64,000 nucleotides of DNA from Callipepla californica brunnescens (lineage: Eukaryota > Chordata > Aves > Galliformes > Odontophoridae). The position numbers and the translations under genes were made by a program. Below the pieces are notes generated by a model, which saw nothing but the letters and a program-made list of their open reading frames with translations, was not told the DNA's origin and did no database searches. The stretch covers positions 124,001-188,000 of the forward strand of contig JALIRH010000076.1 in NCBI GenBank assembly GCA_023055505.1, in the 5' to 3' direction. Numbering within the stretch: position 1 is the first letter of the stretch; each line of letters begins with the position of its first letter. Below, in pieces: positions 39,151 through 51,662 of this stretch.

Positions 39151-40279
39151 ACCTGTCTTCGTGTTTGTCATTTGCAAACCAGACGTGTTGGAGAAGCTGT
39201 TTCAGAACAATCTCACAACATGTCACGTTTCCTGATACACTGGATCCTTCAGGTTCATAATATCTTGATACTTCTACTCTGTGAGCGGAAGGGCTCTAGG
39301 TCCACCAACATAGTCTGATAAAGTCATTCTTCACCAAACCAAAAAAGCATTGCTGTAGTCTTAGTAGACTCCTGGTTCTCCATTGACATGTATGAGACTT
39401 GTACATAAAATATTAATTTTTAGGAGAAGGAATGCCATTTGCTTTGAGATCAGCACACTGAATTGATGCCAGCGCCAGAACACAGCTGTGTGTGACATTA
39501 CTGAGAGCTTTGCAGTTGGTGAGGCATCAAACCTAGTGAATCCTGAGTAAGGTAGAATACAATTTTTAGAATTGATCTTTTGAGTCAGGAGTACAGGCTT
39601 AAGCTGTTAAGAAAAGATGGGTTAAAATTACAGTAATGGTACTGTAAATATATACATACATGTATATGCAAATATATATGTATATTATATTTGTTGTTCC
39701 TGTGAGCCTTATCCATCAGGGTATTCAGTTGCAGGCAGTGTGATCTATGAATGCCATCGGGATCTTCAACAGTGCTAATAATGTTAATTCACTGAATATG
39801 AGAGCTCTTTTGCAGGTCGTTGTCCTTTAACTAACAGAAATTTTCAGTGCACATACTCTATTATTGCCATATTTACCTCGGTAAAAACAAGTGTGATACA
39901 ACATGCTGTCAACTTGATGACTGTCTCCTGTATTCGTATCTTGGAGATAACAGGACTGATCCCCTGACTCACTCAGGCCCTTGAGGCATCTCTTCTGTTA
40001 GTTGCAGGCTTTCCTGCTGTACTGTGCGCAATAGCCACAAGAGGGCAGAAAAGTGTAGCACTGTACTTGGAATGAGTTTGTGCTTTGAATTTGGAGCTGT
40101 TGGTAACAGTGTCAGCTGTGTTGGACCTCTTGCCACATGTAGCTAAATAATTTAGAGTATCTGCATACTGTCAATGCAAAAGTAATTGAATTTATTTGTT
40201 ATTGTTACCTGCACCTGTGATAATGAATCCTGTTAATTATGTTAGCATAAAGTGTAATTCCTTCTTTGTTTCATGTTGT
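39151..40279. other. AT-rich stretch without recognised gene
   Basis: No gene is seen. A short AT-rich palindrome-like microsatellite (tatacatacatgtatatgc and neighbours) lies at about 39,645-39,692. Confidence 0.4.
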
Positions 40280-40622
40280 TTTACAGCAGCCTTCTAGTGC
40301 CTGAAGGGAGCCTACAGGGAAGCTGGGGAGGGACTTTTTAGAAGGGCAGGTAGCAACAGTACAACGGGAATTGGTTTTAAACTGGAAGAGGGTAGATTTA
40401 GACTGGATGTTAGGACGAAATTCTTACTGTGAGAATGATGAGACACTGGAAGAGGTTGACCAGAGAGGTTGTGGATGCTCCCTCCCTCAGTGCACTCAGG
40501 TCCAGGCTGGATGGGGCTGTAAGCATTCTAGTCTAGTGGGAGGTGTCCTTGGCTATAGTGGAGTGGCTGAAAGTAGGTGGTCTTAAAGGTCACTTCCAAT
40601 CCAAGCCATTTTAGGATTCTCT
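40280..40622 (+). repeat. CR1 LINE fragment, 3' end
   Basis: Sense CR1 3' region: 'agtgcctgaagggagcctacaggg', 'gaagctggggagggacttttta', 'actggatgttagg', 'gaggttgtggatgctccctccct', and the closing 'ggtggtcttaaaggtcacttccaatccaagccattttaggattct'. Moderately diverged. Confidence 0.88.
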
Positions 40623-42454
40623 TTAGCATTCATTGTTTGTCACTAATACATGATCACTGTCCTGCACTGATAATTAATGAACTGTCTTGTGATTGGTGCA
40701 TTATTAAAATGTGAGATGTAACAGGCAAGCCTGAAATAATAAGAAGGCAGTGCTAACATAACAAGGTCATGGACTGTGCAAATAGAGTATTTATATTTTG
40801 TGGTGTTATTCTATTTAAAAATTAAGAATTACGTTTATTCTCTTTTGTTCTCTAAAGCTGTTTTTAAACATGACAGAGTTACTGACACTTCTTCATTCTG
40901 TGGTCCACAGCTATTGTAAATTTCACTATTTACCTTTTTTTTTTTTTTTTTTTTTACCCTTTACTAAGTATTGCTTGCCAGATGCTTTCATTTTTTCTTC
41001 TGGATCTTGTGATGCAGCGTATGTTCTGTGCATTGCCTTCCTCTTTTTTCTCTGTCTAGTACTGTCAGCATATGTTAGATGAGGTGGAAGAGCTGTGTGC
41101 TTGTTTTCTTTCTGGGAAGGCAAGCTGGCTGATTGTTCTCTATACATAGCCCATCCTAGAACAGTTTTTAATTTCTTCATTTTTAGGTGCCTTCTCAGGA
41201 GCCAGAGAAAGCTGAGGGTATGATTCAGGAGCAAGGGGCCTTCAGAGTCCAGACCTCCAGAGTCATTTTACACTACAGAATGTACTGGAGAATGGTGGAA
41301 ACAGTGTGAGTAAACAAGCTTCTCCGCAGAAGCTTCTAGCCCAGGCCTCAAACTATAGCAGCACTGTTGGAGGAAGTTACTTGCCAGCACTGTAAGAACA
41401 TTTTTCCTCTCAAGTTCTGTAGATGATTTTTTCTTTTTAATCTCTGAAGAAGCGTATTAATTCAGCCTTTGAACTGTCATGGAAACAATGTCAGGCTGCT
41501 GGCGCATTTCATTTACGAGAAAGTTAATGTGATTTTAGCAAGTGGTGGTGTATCATATTTCCAAACCTCGTACAATTGGTTTCAAAAGGATAGCAGTCAG
41601 TGAGGAGCCAAGTTCAACTCCTTAACTGATGCGGTTTAACAAAAGAAGAGGCATGTGTGAAAACTTCCTACCCATTCCTGCCAGGGACAGCGTTAAACTG
41701 TGAGGAGCTATTGTAGATGTTCAGATATCGACAATATTTTGTAGATATTCAGGGATACCTAAAAGACAAAAAAAAAGTTAAAGGAAGTTGACAGTGGAAT
41801 CATGTCCTGTGCTTCCTAGAGAATAGAAGCATAGGATCAGTTGTAGTTAAGTGTAAACTGGTTAATGAAAACTGGACAGAAACATATGAGATCTGTAGAA
41901 AGCAGAAAAAGCAGACTCCTGATTTATAAAAAAAAATAAGCTAGAGAATCTGGCCCAGCTGGTAGTACTGTTTATACATCCTGGTATGTTTCTGGAGATG
42001 TGCACAGTTTTGACTAAGAGAGGCTATCTGGATTCATTTGCGAACAGTAATATCCAGCCAATTTTAAACCTGCTTTAACAGAGTGGTAGATTTTGGAGAA
42101 ATAGTGCGTGTCATACATTTCCAGTAATGCATTTGACCCTGACTTGAATAGCATTGTAATAATCAAATATAGAAGTGTGGTCTAAACTACTAAGGTGGAT
42201 TTCTGAATGGTTTTTAAATTATGAGGCACTTTTTTTTTTTTTCCATGTCTTTCTCAGCTCTATTTTTCTCTATTCTCTGGTTTGCACGATAACACCTCCA
42301 AATTAAAATGAAGTTATACTTCCTGGTAAAATTAGTACTTCCCCTCGCTGAAAACTGTACTTGTGACTGTTCATTAAAAAGGTGCAAGTGTAGGTCTAAG
42401 GAATATAATTAACCAGTGCTCAGTTATACATATTTCCATAGCTTCATAGGCCCA
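40623..42454. other. AT-rich stretch without recognised gene
   Basis: No gene is recognised. A T21 tract lies at 40,935-40,955. Confidence 0.4.
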
Positions 42455-42800
42455 GGGAAGACCCTATCACTCTGAACAACCACCTGAAAGGAGGTTGTGG
42501 CATGGTGGAGGTTGGCCTCTTCTTTTGCATAACTAGAGATAGGACTGGAGAGAATGGCCTTACATGGTGCCACGGGAGGTTCAGGTTGGATGTCAGGAAA
42601 CATTTCTTCTCCAAAAGAGTGGTCAGGCATTGGAACGGGCTGCCTAGGGAAGTCGGTGGTGTCACAGTCCCTGGAGGAGTACAAGAACCATGTGGATATG
42701 GCATTGAGGGACATCGTTAGTGAGCGTGGTGGAGGTGAGTTGGGGGTTGGACCAGATGAGCTTAGGGGTCTTTTCCAACTTTAATAATCCTATGATTCTG
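42455..42800 (+). repeat. CR1 LINE fragment, 3' end
   Basis: Sense CR1 3' region. It contains 'gaggttgtggcatggtggaggttgg', 'gataggactggagagaatggcc', a 'gaaacatttcttctccaaaagagtggtcagg' block, and the end 'ttggaccagatgagcttaggggtcttttccaactttaataatcctatgattctg'. It resembles the copy at 7,975-8,308 in subfamily type. Confidence 0.88.
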
Positions 42801-45800
42801 CAGTACTGCATTTCTCTGATGGATGGATACCTTAACTATAAAAATGTGAAGGCTCAGAAGAAATGAAGTAAATACAATAGCTTGCTCTTTATTGCCATCT
42901 CTAAATTCCTTTTATGCTGTGGTTTTGAGAGGCACCTGTTCTTTGTTTTCAACAAGGACCTGTCGCGCTTCTGTTTTTGAATATTCTTTCTGTGGTCTTT
43001 GAAACTACAGTGCAGTCAGACACTTCTGGTTTATATGTAGATGAATACAGTGTTCACAGCATCTCCATTTGACTCCTGCTAAGCGCTGGTGTCACGAGTC
43101 ATGTGCAGATTTTTGCTTTGGGTTTATTACAATGAAGAGGGATGATTGAAGGTTGAGAGAATATTTACTGTGTTTTTCACCATTTCCATTTATTTAATTT
43201 ACACTGTTAATAATGAGAGGCTTGTTTCCTGCAGTCTGAATTTATACTTGTAATGAGAGACACATTGCTTTTGAGATGTGATTTGTTATGCTTTCTTCCT
43301 TCTTTCTCAAACTGTTTTGCCTACTTTATGTAACACACTGACAAACCTCACAGATGTCTTGTATTCATTTGCAGAATTCACAGCATTTCAACTTCCACAT
43401 TGTTGTGGGTTTAATCTAGGGAACGTTTTCATTTGTTCCGGAGCTGCACAAACTGCTTTGTGCTCTAACTGGGATTACTTAAAATATCTCTAATGGGTCT
43501 TTGGTAACTGCTTTTCTGCTGTTTGGAAGTTGATGGTATTTCTGTTTGTAAAAGTGAAGAAGAAGAGAAAAAATTTTAGAACAGGTGATGTATGGGTACT
43601 GCTGTCAGGTGTTTCAGATGCTCCTAAGGTTAGCCAGAGATTTTTAATCTTCTTCAGAATGATTACGAAGAAGCAGAGCAGAGCCTTTATGTGTCATCCT
43701 GCTCTTATGAACAGTACTGGATAGTTCAGCATCTCCTCGATGCATCTACACAGGCCATGTGGACACTCTCTTGAAAGGAACGTTTTTTACATTTATTTGT
43801 AGCTGTTTAGAGTTCAGAGTTGGAGCTCTGAAAAAAATTATTGTGTCTCTGAACGTGGATGCTTTCTGGTTAGAGACTGTAGATATTTTTTTTCTCTCAG
43901 CAGCTCAGTGTTCCCCCTACCGAAGCACTTTTTCTTGTTACTTAAATCCTTCCAATTTAAAACTACTCAGTAGGTCTAAAGAAATTCTTTGTGCACTCAT
44001 AAAGCATATATGATATTCTTCATTCAGTACAAAGGGCACGTTAAAGATTTCCATTTACAAAAGCTGAGTGAACATTAGTCTGCTGTCACTTGGCTTAGTT
44101 TTTACAAGGTGAATTTTTAAATGTGTTTTTAAAGGACTGAACGCAGCTCTGCTGAGCTTTATAGAAATGGGACTGCTCAGCAGCATTGACCCTTTTCCTC
44201 CAAAAGAGAGATAGCCCATAAAAAAAAAAGGAATTTTGAAGCTTACCTTAATTGTATTTGTTTATATCTTTTCATTTCTTTTCGTTTTGCAGTGTTTTGG
44301 TTTATTAGCACCTATTCCCATTCAGCTTACCTGAATAATTTACTCTGTTGTTTTTATAGGATGTCTAACTTTCAGGTGTTTTCAGATTCATCATTGTTAC
44401 ACCAGAATAGTAAGAACACATTTCTCTTTATGTTTTTTACCTGGTGACCAATTTTTGTGACTAACATATTTACCTTGCACGTGACCCATCACCACTTACT
44501 GATGAGTACCTGTGTATGCCGTTAGGTTAAGTACTGCTGCGGTTATCTTTCACAAGAGCCCTCATATGTCTTCCAGTCATCTCTGGGCTTGTTTTTAATT
44601 GCACTCAGATACAAACTTAAATACATTTCATGGATTGCAAAGAAATCAAGCATTTCAAATTATTTCTGTCAGAAGAGCGTGTGTTTGCTGATTCGTTTTT
44701 TGTTTTTATTTGAATCTGCAAAGTTGGACGAGAATCACTGGTGTGGATAGTTCTGTAACTAGAGAAATTACTGATCTGGTGGTATCATGTCTGCTCAATT
44801 ACTCGGAGCCATGCAGTCTTGATTTGTTTCCTGTGCTGCTATCAGGAGGAGCAGCACTTCGTTGCAGGAGATCTTACAGTCATAGGGTCACCAAGGTTGG
44901 AAAAGACCTCTAAGAGTCCAGCTGTCCAATGGCAAAGGGATAAAGTGTTGTTCCCTGGAGACTTCATAGGGGGCAACACTTCAATATGATACACGTTTCA
45001 CATGTAGAGTTCCAGTGGATTTTAATAAGCTGAAGGAGTACGGTTTGGAGATGTTTATTTCTCTTTCTGCATTGTCCCTCGTGCATGATAAAAACAGATA
45101 AATGTGGTGCATTTTTTTCTTCGAGCTGAATGTATACATACAAGTGCTCATGCATTTCTGTGTGCTTGGTGTTCTGTCTCTGTCACCGAAGATCAGTGTT
45201 GGTAAGATGAATGTATTTGTTATCCCAGGTAACTACATTAGATAAGTGAAACCAACTGGGATGGTTTGATTTGCCATGGTGATACGATTTCACACCTTCG
45301 GGCATACTGTGAATGTTCATAGCAAAGCTGTATGTAATTGTATTGACGTTACTGTCTCAGCACGATCACTAGCAGATGGGAACCTGATGTCCCTGTCTTA
45401 GGAAGGTATTGTGTTCTGCAAGTGGATATTATTCTTTGTCAGACTCAGTAGTTGTTCACATTGCTAATTCTACCTCAGGGTCATTGAGCTGTAAGTTATG
45501 ACAGCTAGAGCAATTGCTTTGAGAAAGCAATTTTGTTCTTTTTACTTGACTTAGCTTATGCTGAGTGACAACATTGCTTAAAGTGGTATTCATTTTTTCA
45601 GGGACAGGTGGCTTTTCCTTTCCTGCCTGCAAGAGCTGTGTCATAGTTAGGCAGACCTGAAGTAATTACAGTCATTTGTCTGTAGAACATCATATTTAAG
45701 ATTGTCATTGCGTGTTATATTCCTTTCAGACTGTAGTTCAGTTCTGGATATCTACTTGATTATTGCTTTCATTCTTCATTATGTATTTCATTCCATATCA

Positions 45801-46763
45801 CAAATAGTCGTTTGTATGCTTGTGAAATGCATATAAAATGTCAATTAAGTGATCTGCATGTAAATTCAATACTGCTGTCGTGTTATTGAGCCTTTAATGA
45901 TTCCCTGCAGCGCCTTTATGATACGAAACGTGCATAGTAATGTAGGAAGATGATATTGTAGGGATGCTTGGTATTTTACATATATTCACACAGGACATTT
46001 TGTGTTGAAATTTAAAGTGCTAAATTTGATCTTTGTTCAGCCTTTTCTCTAGCACTTCAGACCATCTGACAGTACGTCTTGTTATTCTGTTTCTTGGTAT
46101 CTTACCTCCCTGTTCGACTTAAGCCAACCAGCTGATATTTCTAGTGTCTCATACTGTGCATCTAGCAGAAGATGTGCCTACGTAACTAAAAGGTTTTCCT
46201 TACTGTTATGCTATGACTGTCGACCGGTAACAGGAATCTGCTTCTCTTGATCAGTTTTTTATTTGGCACAGCTTAAGAGAGTGATAGCGTTAAGGGAGTA
46301 AAAATGTTACTGCTTAACAGACCGTGGTGTTCTCCCCTGCACCATCCCCTAGCTGCAAACCTTTGTATGTGCGCTGTACTTCTGTTAAGCATCATTATTG
46401 TCACTTTTGAACTAATCTGGTGGACATATTTTTTCAAATTAATGCTTTAAAGTACAGGAAAGTTTGGTTGCCAAAGAACGCAGAATTACTGCTGTAGGTG
46501 AGGGAGAAAAGAGGACTTTGCAGCAGAGATGTGTGACTTGAGAGCCTTTTTTATTTAGTCAGGATCTCCTTTTGCAGCAATCCTAATGGTGAAACATTTT
46601 CTCACTTGTTTTATGTATAGCCGTCAGCTTAAATTAAATGCTCTATTGCAATTATTCAGCTATTTCTTTTGGGCATTTTCTTTTTTAAGGAGAAGTGTCA
46701 AGGAAGTCAAGGCTCAAGGAAGAGCCCCGCTGTCCAGAACAGACCAGTATAGAGGCAACCAGT
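42801..46763. other. AT-rich intron-like stretch
   Basis: Apart from a short CR1 scrap at 44,876-44,935, I recognise nothing here. Short open frames carry no domain signal. I looked for further MCC exons and did not find a convincing one. Confidence 0.4.
44876..44935 (-). repeat. Short CR1 3'-end scrap
   Basis: Antisense CR1 terminus: 'cagtcatagggtcaccaaggttgg', 'aaagacctctaagagtccagctgtcc'. About 60 bp. Confidence 0.7.
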
Positions 46764-46920
46764 ATGGATCAGGGGACACTGGGAGAGAATGGGAACAATG
46801 GGAGGGGATGAGGGGACACTGGGAGAGGATGGGGACATTGGGAGGGGACACAAAACAATGAAAGAGGATGGGGACACTGGGAGGGAACAAAGGACACCAG
46901 GAGGGGATGAGGGACATGAG
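46764..46920. repeat. G-rich minisatellite, about 20-bp unit
   Basis: Imperfect tandem copies of a unit like GGGGACACTGGGAGAGGAT run along the plus strand. Repeat units vary by substitutions and small indels. The regular G runs could form quadruplexes on the plus strand. Confidence 0.75.
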
Positions 46921-46949
46921 GTAACGTCCCTGTCCCCCTTGACACCCCA

Positions 46950-47380
46950 GTGTCACCCCAGTGTCCCCTGGATGTGGTGTGGGATGCACTGAGGGTGACA
47001 CAGGAAAGCCACCTTGTCCCTTGCCTGGCCACTGTCATCATCCTCTGCCGGATGGCCCTGTGGGCTGTGGAAAAATCTGAGAGCCACAGGACTACCACCA
47101 TCAGCCAACAGCGTCACCAAATGTCCCACTATCACACCTGGCCTGGACTGCTGCCACCAACACCACCGCTGCCACCAAGGCCAGAAAAGCCATTGATGCT
47201 GCTTCCACCATTAGGGAGGTGTTGGAGAAAATGACTAACCACCTCCAGATTCTGGTGGCTGCTGTCACCCACGACCTGGAGGTGACCCAATATCTCCTGC
47301 CAGCACTCGAGCCTTGGAGGTCACTGTGGTGGCCTTAGAGACAGTGCTGAAGGACGAGGAGGGGACTGAGTGCTGGAGGG
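46950..47380 (+). pseudogene. Possible upstream exon or decayed copy of the helical protein gene
   Basis: At about 47,150-47,300 one frame reads a Thr/Ala-rich helical stretch (KARKAIDAASTIREVLEKM, then LVAAVTHDLEVTQ). In a shifted frame it goes on with LEVTVVALETVLKDEE. The style closely resembles the helical exon at 48,862-49,716. The frame change inside it suggests decay. It could be an upstream exon or a broken duplicate; I cannot decide. Confidence 0.4.
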
Positions 47381-48420
47381 TCTGCCAAGAGACCTGTACA
47401 GATGGGGACACTGGGATGTCTCTCTGTCCCATCTGAGGACACTAGGTGGGACCTCCTTGTCTGGAGGACAGCCTGTCCCATCAGGGACAAAGGGGAGATG
47501 TGGGGACACAGGAGCCTGTGGGCGCTGGGGACAGCTGGGTGTCGCTGTCCCATGCCCCCCAATAATCTTCAAGGACACATTGAACACTGAGCCTCTAGTT
47601 TGTCACTTAGGGTTGGGAATATGGTGGCTACATGGGGACAGCAGGAGGGGGAATGCCCCAAAATGTCCCTCTAAAGAACTCGAGATTGTCGTCAGTAATG
47701 CCCTCAGATCCTGGAGGACATTGTGGGGACATGCCAGGACAACACTGGAGGCACTGGGGAAGTGTCAAGGACAAAACTGGGATCACCACAGGTGCTGTGA
47801 TGAGTATGTGCTGAGAACATCCTTGGGGTCTGGGGGATATCGGGAGCTACTGGGGAGATGAGGGGGCACTGGGGGCAGTGGGTGGTCAGGAGATGAGGAG
47901 GAAAAGTGGAAAAATAACTCTGAAAATGAGGAAGAACTCTGGAAAAGGGGGAATCTCCCTCCTGGAAAATCAGAAATGGAACAGAATGCTGCATGCCCCC
48001 ACGCTGCGTATTTCCAGCCAGTCGTCTCCTGGCTCTGCAGGAAGCTTTCCCTTTCCCTTTGCACTTCCTTGCGGCAGCGCCCAGCCCCATTTTGGATTCG
48101 TTTTCCTTCTTTTCGCTGTTTCCGAGGTCAGCTGAATCCCTGCTCCTGGTATCCACAGTGATGGACCCATAGGTCCTAGCCTCAAATTTAATGATGATTC
48201 CCTTATTTTGTGAAGAAATGGCTCAAAATAGGCTGTTTTAGTAATCTGCTTTCATATTTACTACTATTCATTTTCTGCTGTAGCACCAATTGCTGCTGAC
48301 TGCACTGATTTGTTAGTTTCGGTTTTCTGTGCAATCCAGCCTGAAAGCGACGACCTTGAGACCGACGTATTGTCACCTTGCTGCCACCACCCATGTGGAC
48401 AAGGGATGTCACCAAGACTA
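47381..48420. other. G-rich intron-like stretch
   Basis: The plus strand has many GGGGACA-like runs up to about 47,880, then a mixed stretch with no repeat or exon that I recognise. Overlapping open frames on both strands (47,370-47,861 plus; 47,704-48,156 minus) look like products of the biased composition. Confidence 0.4.
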
Positions 48421-48725
48421 TTGGACCCTCTGAGGTGGGACAAAGTGCAGCGCTGTTCTAGGGACAGGGATGGGGGCGGGGAGGGGGAGGACGGAGGGGG
48501 GGAAAGGGGTGGCAAAAGGGACCAGGGGACAGGAGGTGGCTGATGGGACAAGGGGACAGTTTGGGAGGTGACATCAGGGAAAAGGGGATCGGGGGACAGG
48601 GAGTGGCAAAGGAAACAAGGGAACAGGAGGTGGCTGGGGGACAGTAGTGGTGATTGAGGGGACAGCAGTTGATGGTGGCAGCATAGTGGGAAGGGGTCAG
48701 AGAGGATGGGGTGTCTGGCCTTGAC
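48420..48725. repeat. G-rich simple and tandem repeat region
   Basis: Dense GGGGACA/GGAGGTGG type runs on the plus strand, irregular in length. Compare the C-rich runs after the gene at 50,100-50,760. It lies directly upstream of the helical exon. Confidence 0.65.
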
Positions 48726-48861
48726 CTGGAGACATGGGGACCAGGGGACAGAGCTTGGCGCTATCATCAGGAAGAGGGGACCTGATAGAGACCTGGTGGG
48801 GACAGCAGGGACGATATGGAGGATGTGGGAAGACCACCCCCTGTCATGTTCTCATCCGCAG

Positions 48862-49719
48862 GTGTCCCCAGAGCTGCTGCAGCCCCTGGTGACTGTGGTG
48901 GCCACCTTGGGCAAATTGGGGCCCATCCCTGGAGACATTTCCCTACGAGGGGACGTGCGCTCACTGCGGGCCAGGCTGCTGACCTTCAGCTCTGGCGTGC
49001 GCAGAGCCATGATGCACCCAGATGGCAATGCCACCCTCCTACGATGTGCCCTGCGGGCCACCAAGGAACAGACCGGTGCCCCCACAGCCTTCACCGACTC
49101 ATGGCAGAAGGCAGTGACTGCAGTGAAGGACATCTGGGCCAAACTGCAGGAGGATGCTGCACGCCTGAGGGATGCCTATAGGACTGTGGCCGCTGCCAGG
49201 GCCACCACTGAGGCCTCAAAGGGCCACCTGGTGGAAGCAGTGACACGGGAGGACAAAGCACTCAAGGAGTTGATGGCTAACACCAGGGTGGTGGCGTTGC
49301 CCTCAGAGGTGACCGTGGTGGCAGAGGTGGTGGCAGCTCATGATGCACAGGTGGCAGAGGCCAGGGAAGAGCTACAGGCAGCCAGCAAGGCCACTGAGGA
49401 GGTGGCAGCAGTGGCAGCCAAGGAGAGGGGACAGCATGCAGCAGTGGCCCATGGGCTCCTAGAGCAGTTGGTAGCAGCCTGTATGGGGGCCTGCAACTAC
49501 CACAGTCATGTGGACCACTGCCTCAGGGACATCAAAGCCATGTTGCATGTCACTACTGGAGATCATGGCCCTGATGTCCCCCAGGCCACCACCGGGGCCA
49601 TGGCTGTTCCCAAGGAGCTGGTGCTGGTGGCTGAGGTGCTGTGGGATGGCCCAGGAGCACCTCCTGGCAACACTGTGGGGTGTTCGGAGCCTGTTGGCCA
49701 CTTCCAGTGTCACTGAGGC
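48862..49719 (+). pseudogene. Unrecognised Ala-rich helical protein exon, probably frameshifted
   Basis: The open frame 48,706-49,716 reads through this exon. An acceptor-like site (ctcatccgcag|GTGTCC) at 48,860-48,861 suggests that the exon begins at 48,862 in phase 0. The protein is rich in Ala, Val, Glu and Lys and looks like several amphipathic helices, for example EVVAAHDAQVAEAREELQAA. No signal peptide, membrane span or known motif is seen. Near 49,645 the helical pattern switches to a second frame (HLLATLWGVRSLLAT, then VTEATKVTQSCQEATNVL), as if one base had been gained in 'gatggcc'. The annotated frame then stops at 49,714-49,716. I do not recognise the family. It may be a pseudogene or a real gene with an unusual end. 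Confidence 0.5.
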
Positions 49720-50001
49720 CACCAAGGTCACCCAGAGCTGCCAAGAGGCCACCAACGTCCTCCCCAGGCTGCTGCCACCGGGGCTGTGCTATGGGACAAA
49801 CACATTCATCAGGGACCAGGGGCACCAACACAATCATGGGACAATCATGGGATCATGGAGACAGCAAACAGGGACTTCGGGACCACCATTCCAACCACCA
49901 ATGGAGTGAGGGCTGTCACTGAATATCACCTCACTGTCACCTCTGTGCATCCCCTAAACACCTCAAGGGACTGGGATGCCCTTCCTGTATAAATACTTCC
50001 C

Positions 50002-50007
50002 AATAAA
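50002..50007 (+). terminator. Polyadenylation signal AATAAA
   Basis: AATAAA in 'cccaataaaaatggg', about 280 bp after the stop of the helical exon, followed by a T-rich stretch (ccgttttgttttataaaaatgg). It fits the 3' end of that transcription unit. Confidence 0.55.
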
Positions 50008-50039
50008 AATGGGAAAACCGTTTTGTTTTATAAAAATGG

Positions 50040-51055
50040 TTTTATTTTATAAAAGTGTTATCATGTGACAAGGTTCTGGCTCCACGTGACTTTATCCCTA
50101 ATGTGTCAACAGAATCCTCACACATCCCCTCCTGTGTGCCTTTCTCACATCTGTTCCCCTTCCACTCCATGTCCCTGTGTATCTCCTTCTCATGTGTCCC
50201 TTTCACATCCCTTCTGTGTCCCTATATGTCACTTCGGCTCTGTCCCTTACATGTCACTTCCCAGTGGGCCGGTGACAGTTCCTGGTGTCCCCAAAGCCAT
50301 CTCAACCACACAAAGGGATCCTGGTGTTCCCATGGGGAGCTCCCCACTGTTGATTCTGGGATCCCCAAAGCCACCATGACCACACATGGTGATTCTGGGC
50401 TTCCCACACGTCCTGGTATCTCCAAGGCCACCATAGCCATGTCCCCGTCACCTCCTCTGAGCATCATCATGTCCCTTTCTATGTCGTCACTCCCCTCTTG
50501 AAATGGGGGGAGATTGAAGATCCCCAGAACCTGCAGGAAGGTGACAGCCCCCGACCACCAAAACCACCAAGTGTGGTCCAGGAGTGGTCCTGTTGCATCC
50601 TGCCACAGGCCACGGGCTCCTGGAGTCACTGAGGGCCACTGAGGGCTCTTGAGGGGCTGCCAGGGGGACAAGAGGGGAGGGTTGGATCAGGAGCTTCAGT
50701 CTGCAGGTCTGCAAACCCTGGAACCACCCAGCTCCTACGGGATTCCCCCCCACACCCCTAAAAAATAGCACCCCTAGGAATCCCCAGCTCCAACGGGATC
50801 CCTCGTGTCCCCTCAGAATCCCTTAACCTCCATGAGACCCCTGTGACCCCTCCAAAATTCCCCAATGCCAATGGGACTCCCTACGCCCTCCCAAATCCAA
50901 TAACATCACCCCCCAAAAAAAAAAAAAAAAAAAAAAAGGCAGGACTCATGGGATTCAAACAGCACCCGCACAGCCAGAAAAGGCAGAAATTAGTTAAACG
51001 TCTACCAGCTGAAAATAACGGCAAGTCTTCAGTAAAGACGCATTTCTGTCCTTTT
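50040..51055. other. C-rich repeat-like spacer
   Basis: The plus strand is rich in CCCT/GTCCC runs at about 50,100-50,260 and 50,790-50,900, the opposite strand bias to the region before the helical gene. No gene is recognised. Confidence 0.45.
50915..50937. repeat. Poly(A) tract, 23 bp
   Basis: Uninterrupted A23 after a CCCCCC run. No retrotransposed transcript was recognised before it. Confidence 0.9.
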
Positions 51056-51059
51056 TCGT

Positions 51060-51450
51060 GCTCCTACACAGGGCTCGGCACTCAGGTACGAGTTCACCTC
51101 GGCGCACTGCGGGAACGGCGCCAAAGAACGCGACCGCACCGGAGCAGGCGATGGGCACACGCGGAGCAGCCCAGCGGACACACTTCGCCCCTCCGGGCAC
51201 CTCCGGACAGGGCTCCGATGGGAAGCCTCTCCCAGCCTGAGCTCGGGTGCACAGAGCAGAGCGCGGGGCACCTCCTGGCACCGCTCTCACGAGACTCGGG
51301 AGACGCTCCGCGCTCACAACGCCCTCAGCCCTCGCGGGAGCGGACGGACACTGCTCCGGGAGCCGCGGTGAGGCCGTTCGCTCCGTTTCTCCTCACGGGA
51401 ACGGAGCGGCGGGACACGGCCTGAGGCGGGCCGGGGCCGCGGTATGGTGA
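51060..51450. promoter_or_regulatory. CpG island
   Basis: This stretch is dense in CG dinucleotides and GC-rich, between C-rich spacer and ordinary DNA. It may be the promoter of a gene that I cannot identify. Open frames on both strands reflect its composition. The provirus begins about 210 bp to its right. Confidence 0.65.
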
Positions 51451-51658
51451 CCTAGAATCCCCTCAAGCGCTGCGGGGGAAAGCTCTGGCTGCGAATGGGG
51501 GATTGGAAGACAGGCACTGCGTGCAACCGAGTCGAGAGGTTGGAGAACTTGAATGAGGAAGGAAGGTCAGAGTATCAGAGCAGCTGGAACAGAGGAAAAC
51601 GATGCAGGGACGTTTTCTTTAACGTTCCCTTTTATCAAGGCTTCAGAAAGGCTTCATT

Positions 51659-51662
51659 ATGG
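51659..51662. repeat. Target site duplication, left copy (ATGG)
   Basis: ATGG stands just before the TG of the 5' LTR and again at 60,158-60,161 just after the CA of the 3' LTR. A 4-bp duplication is usual for gammaretroviruses. Confidence 0.9.

Noticed and set aside
47704..48156. Minus-strand open frame near the helical gene
   Set aside because: Mirror of G-rich composition on the other strand; no domain.
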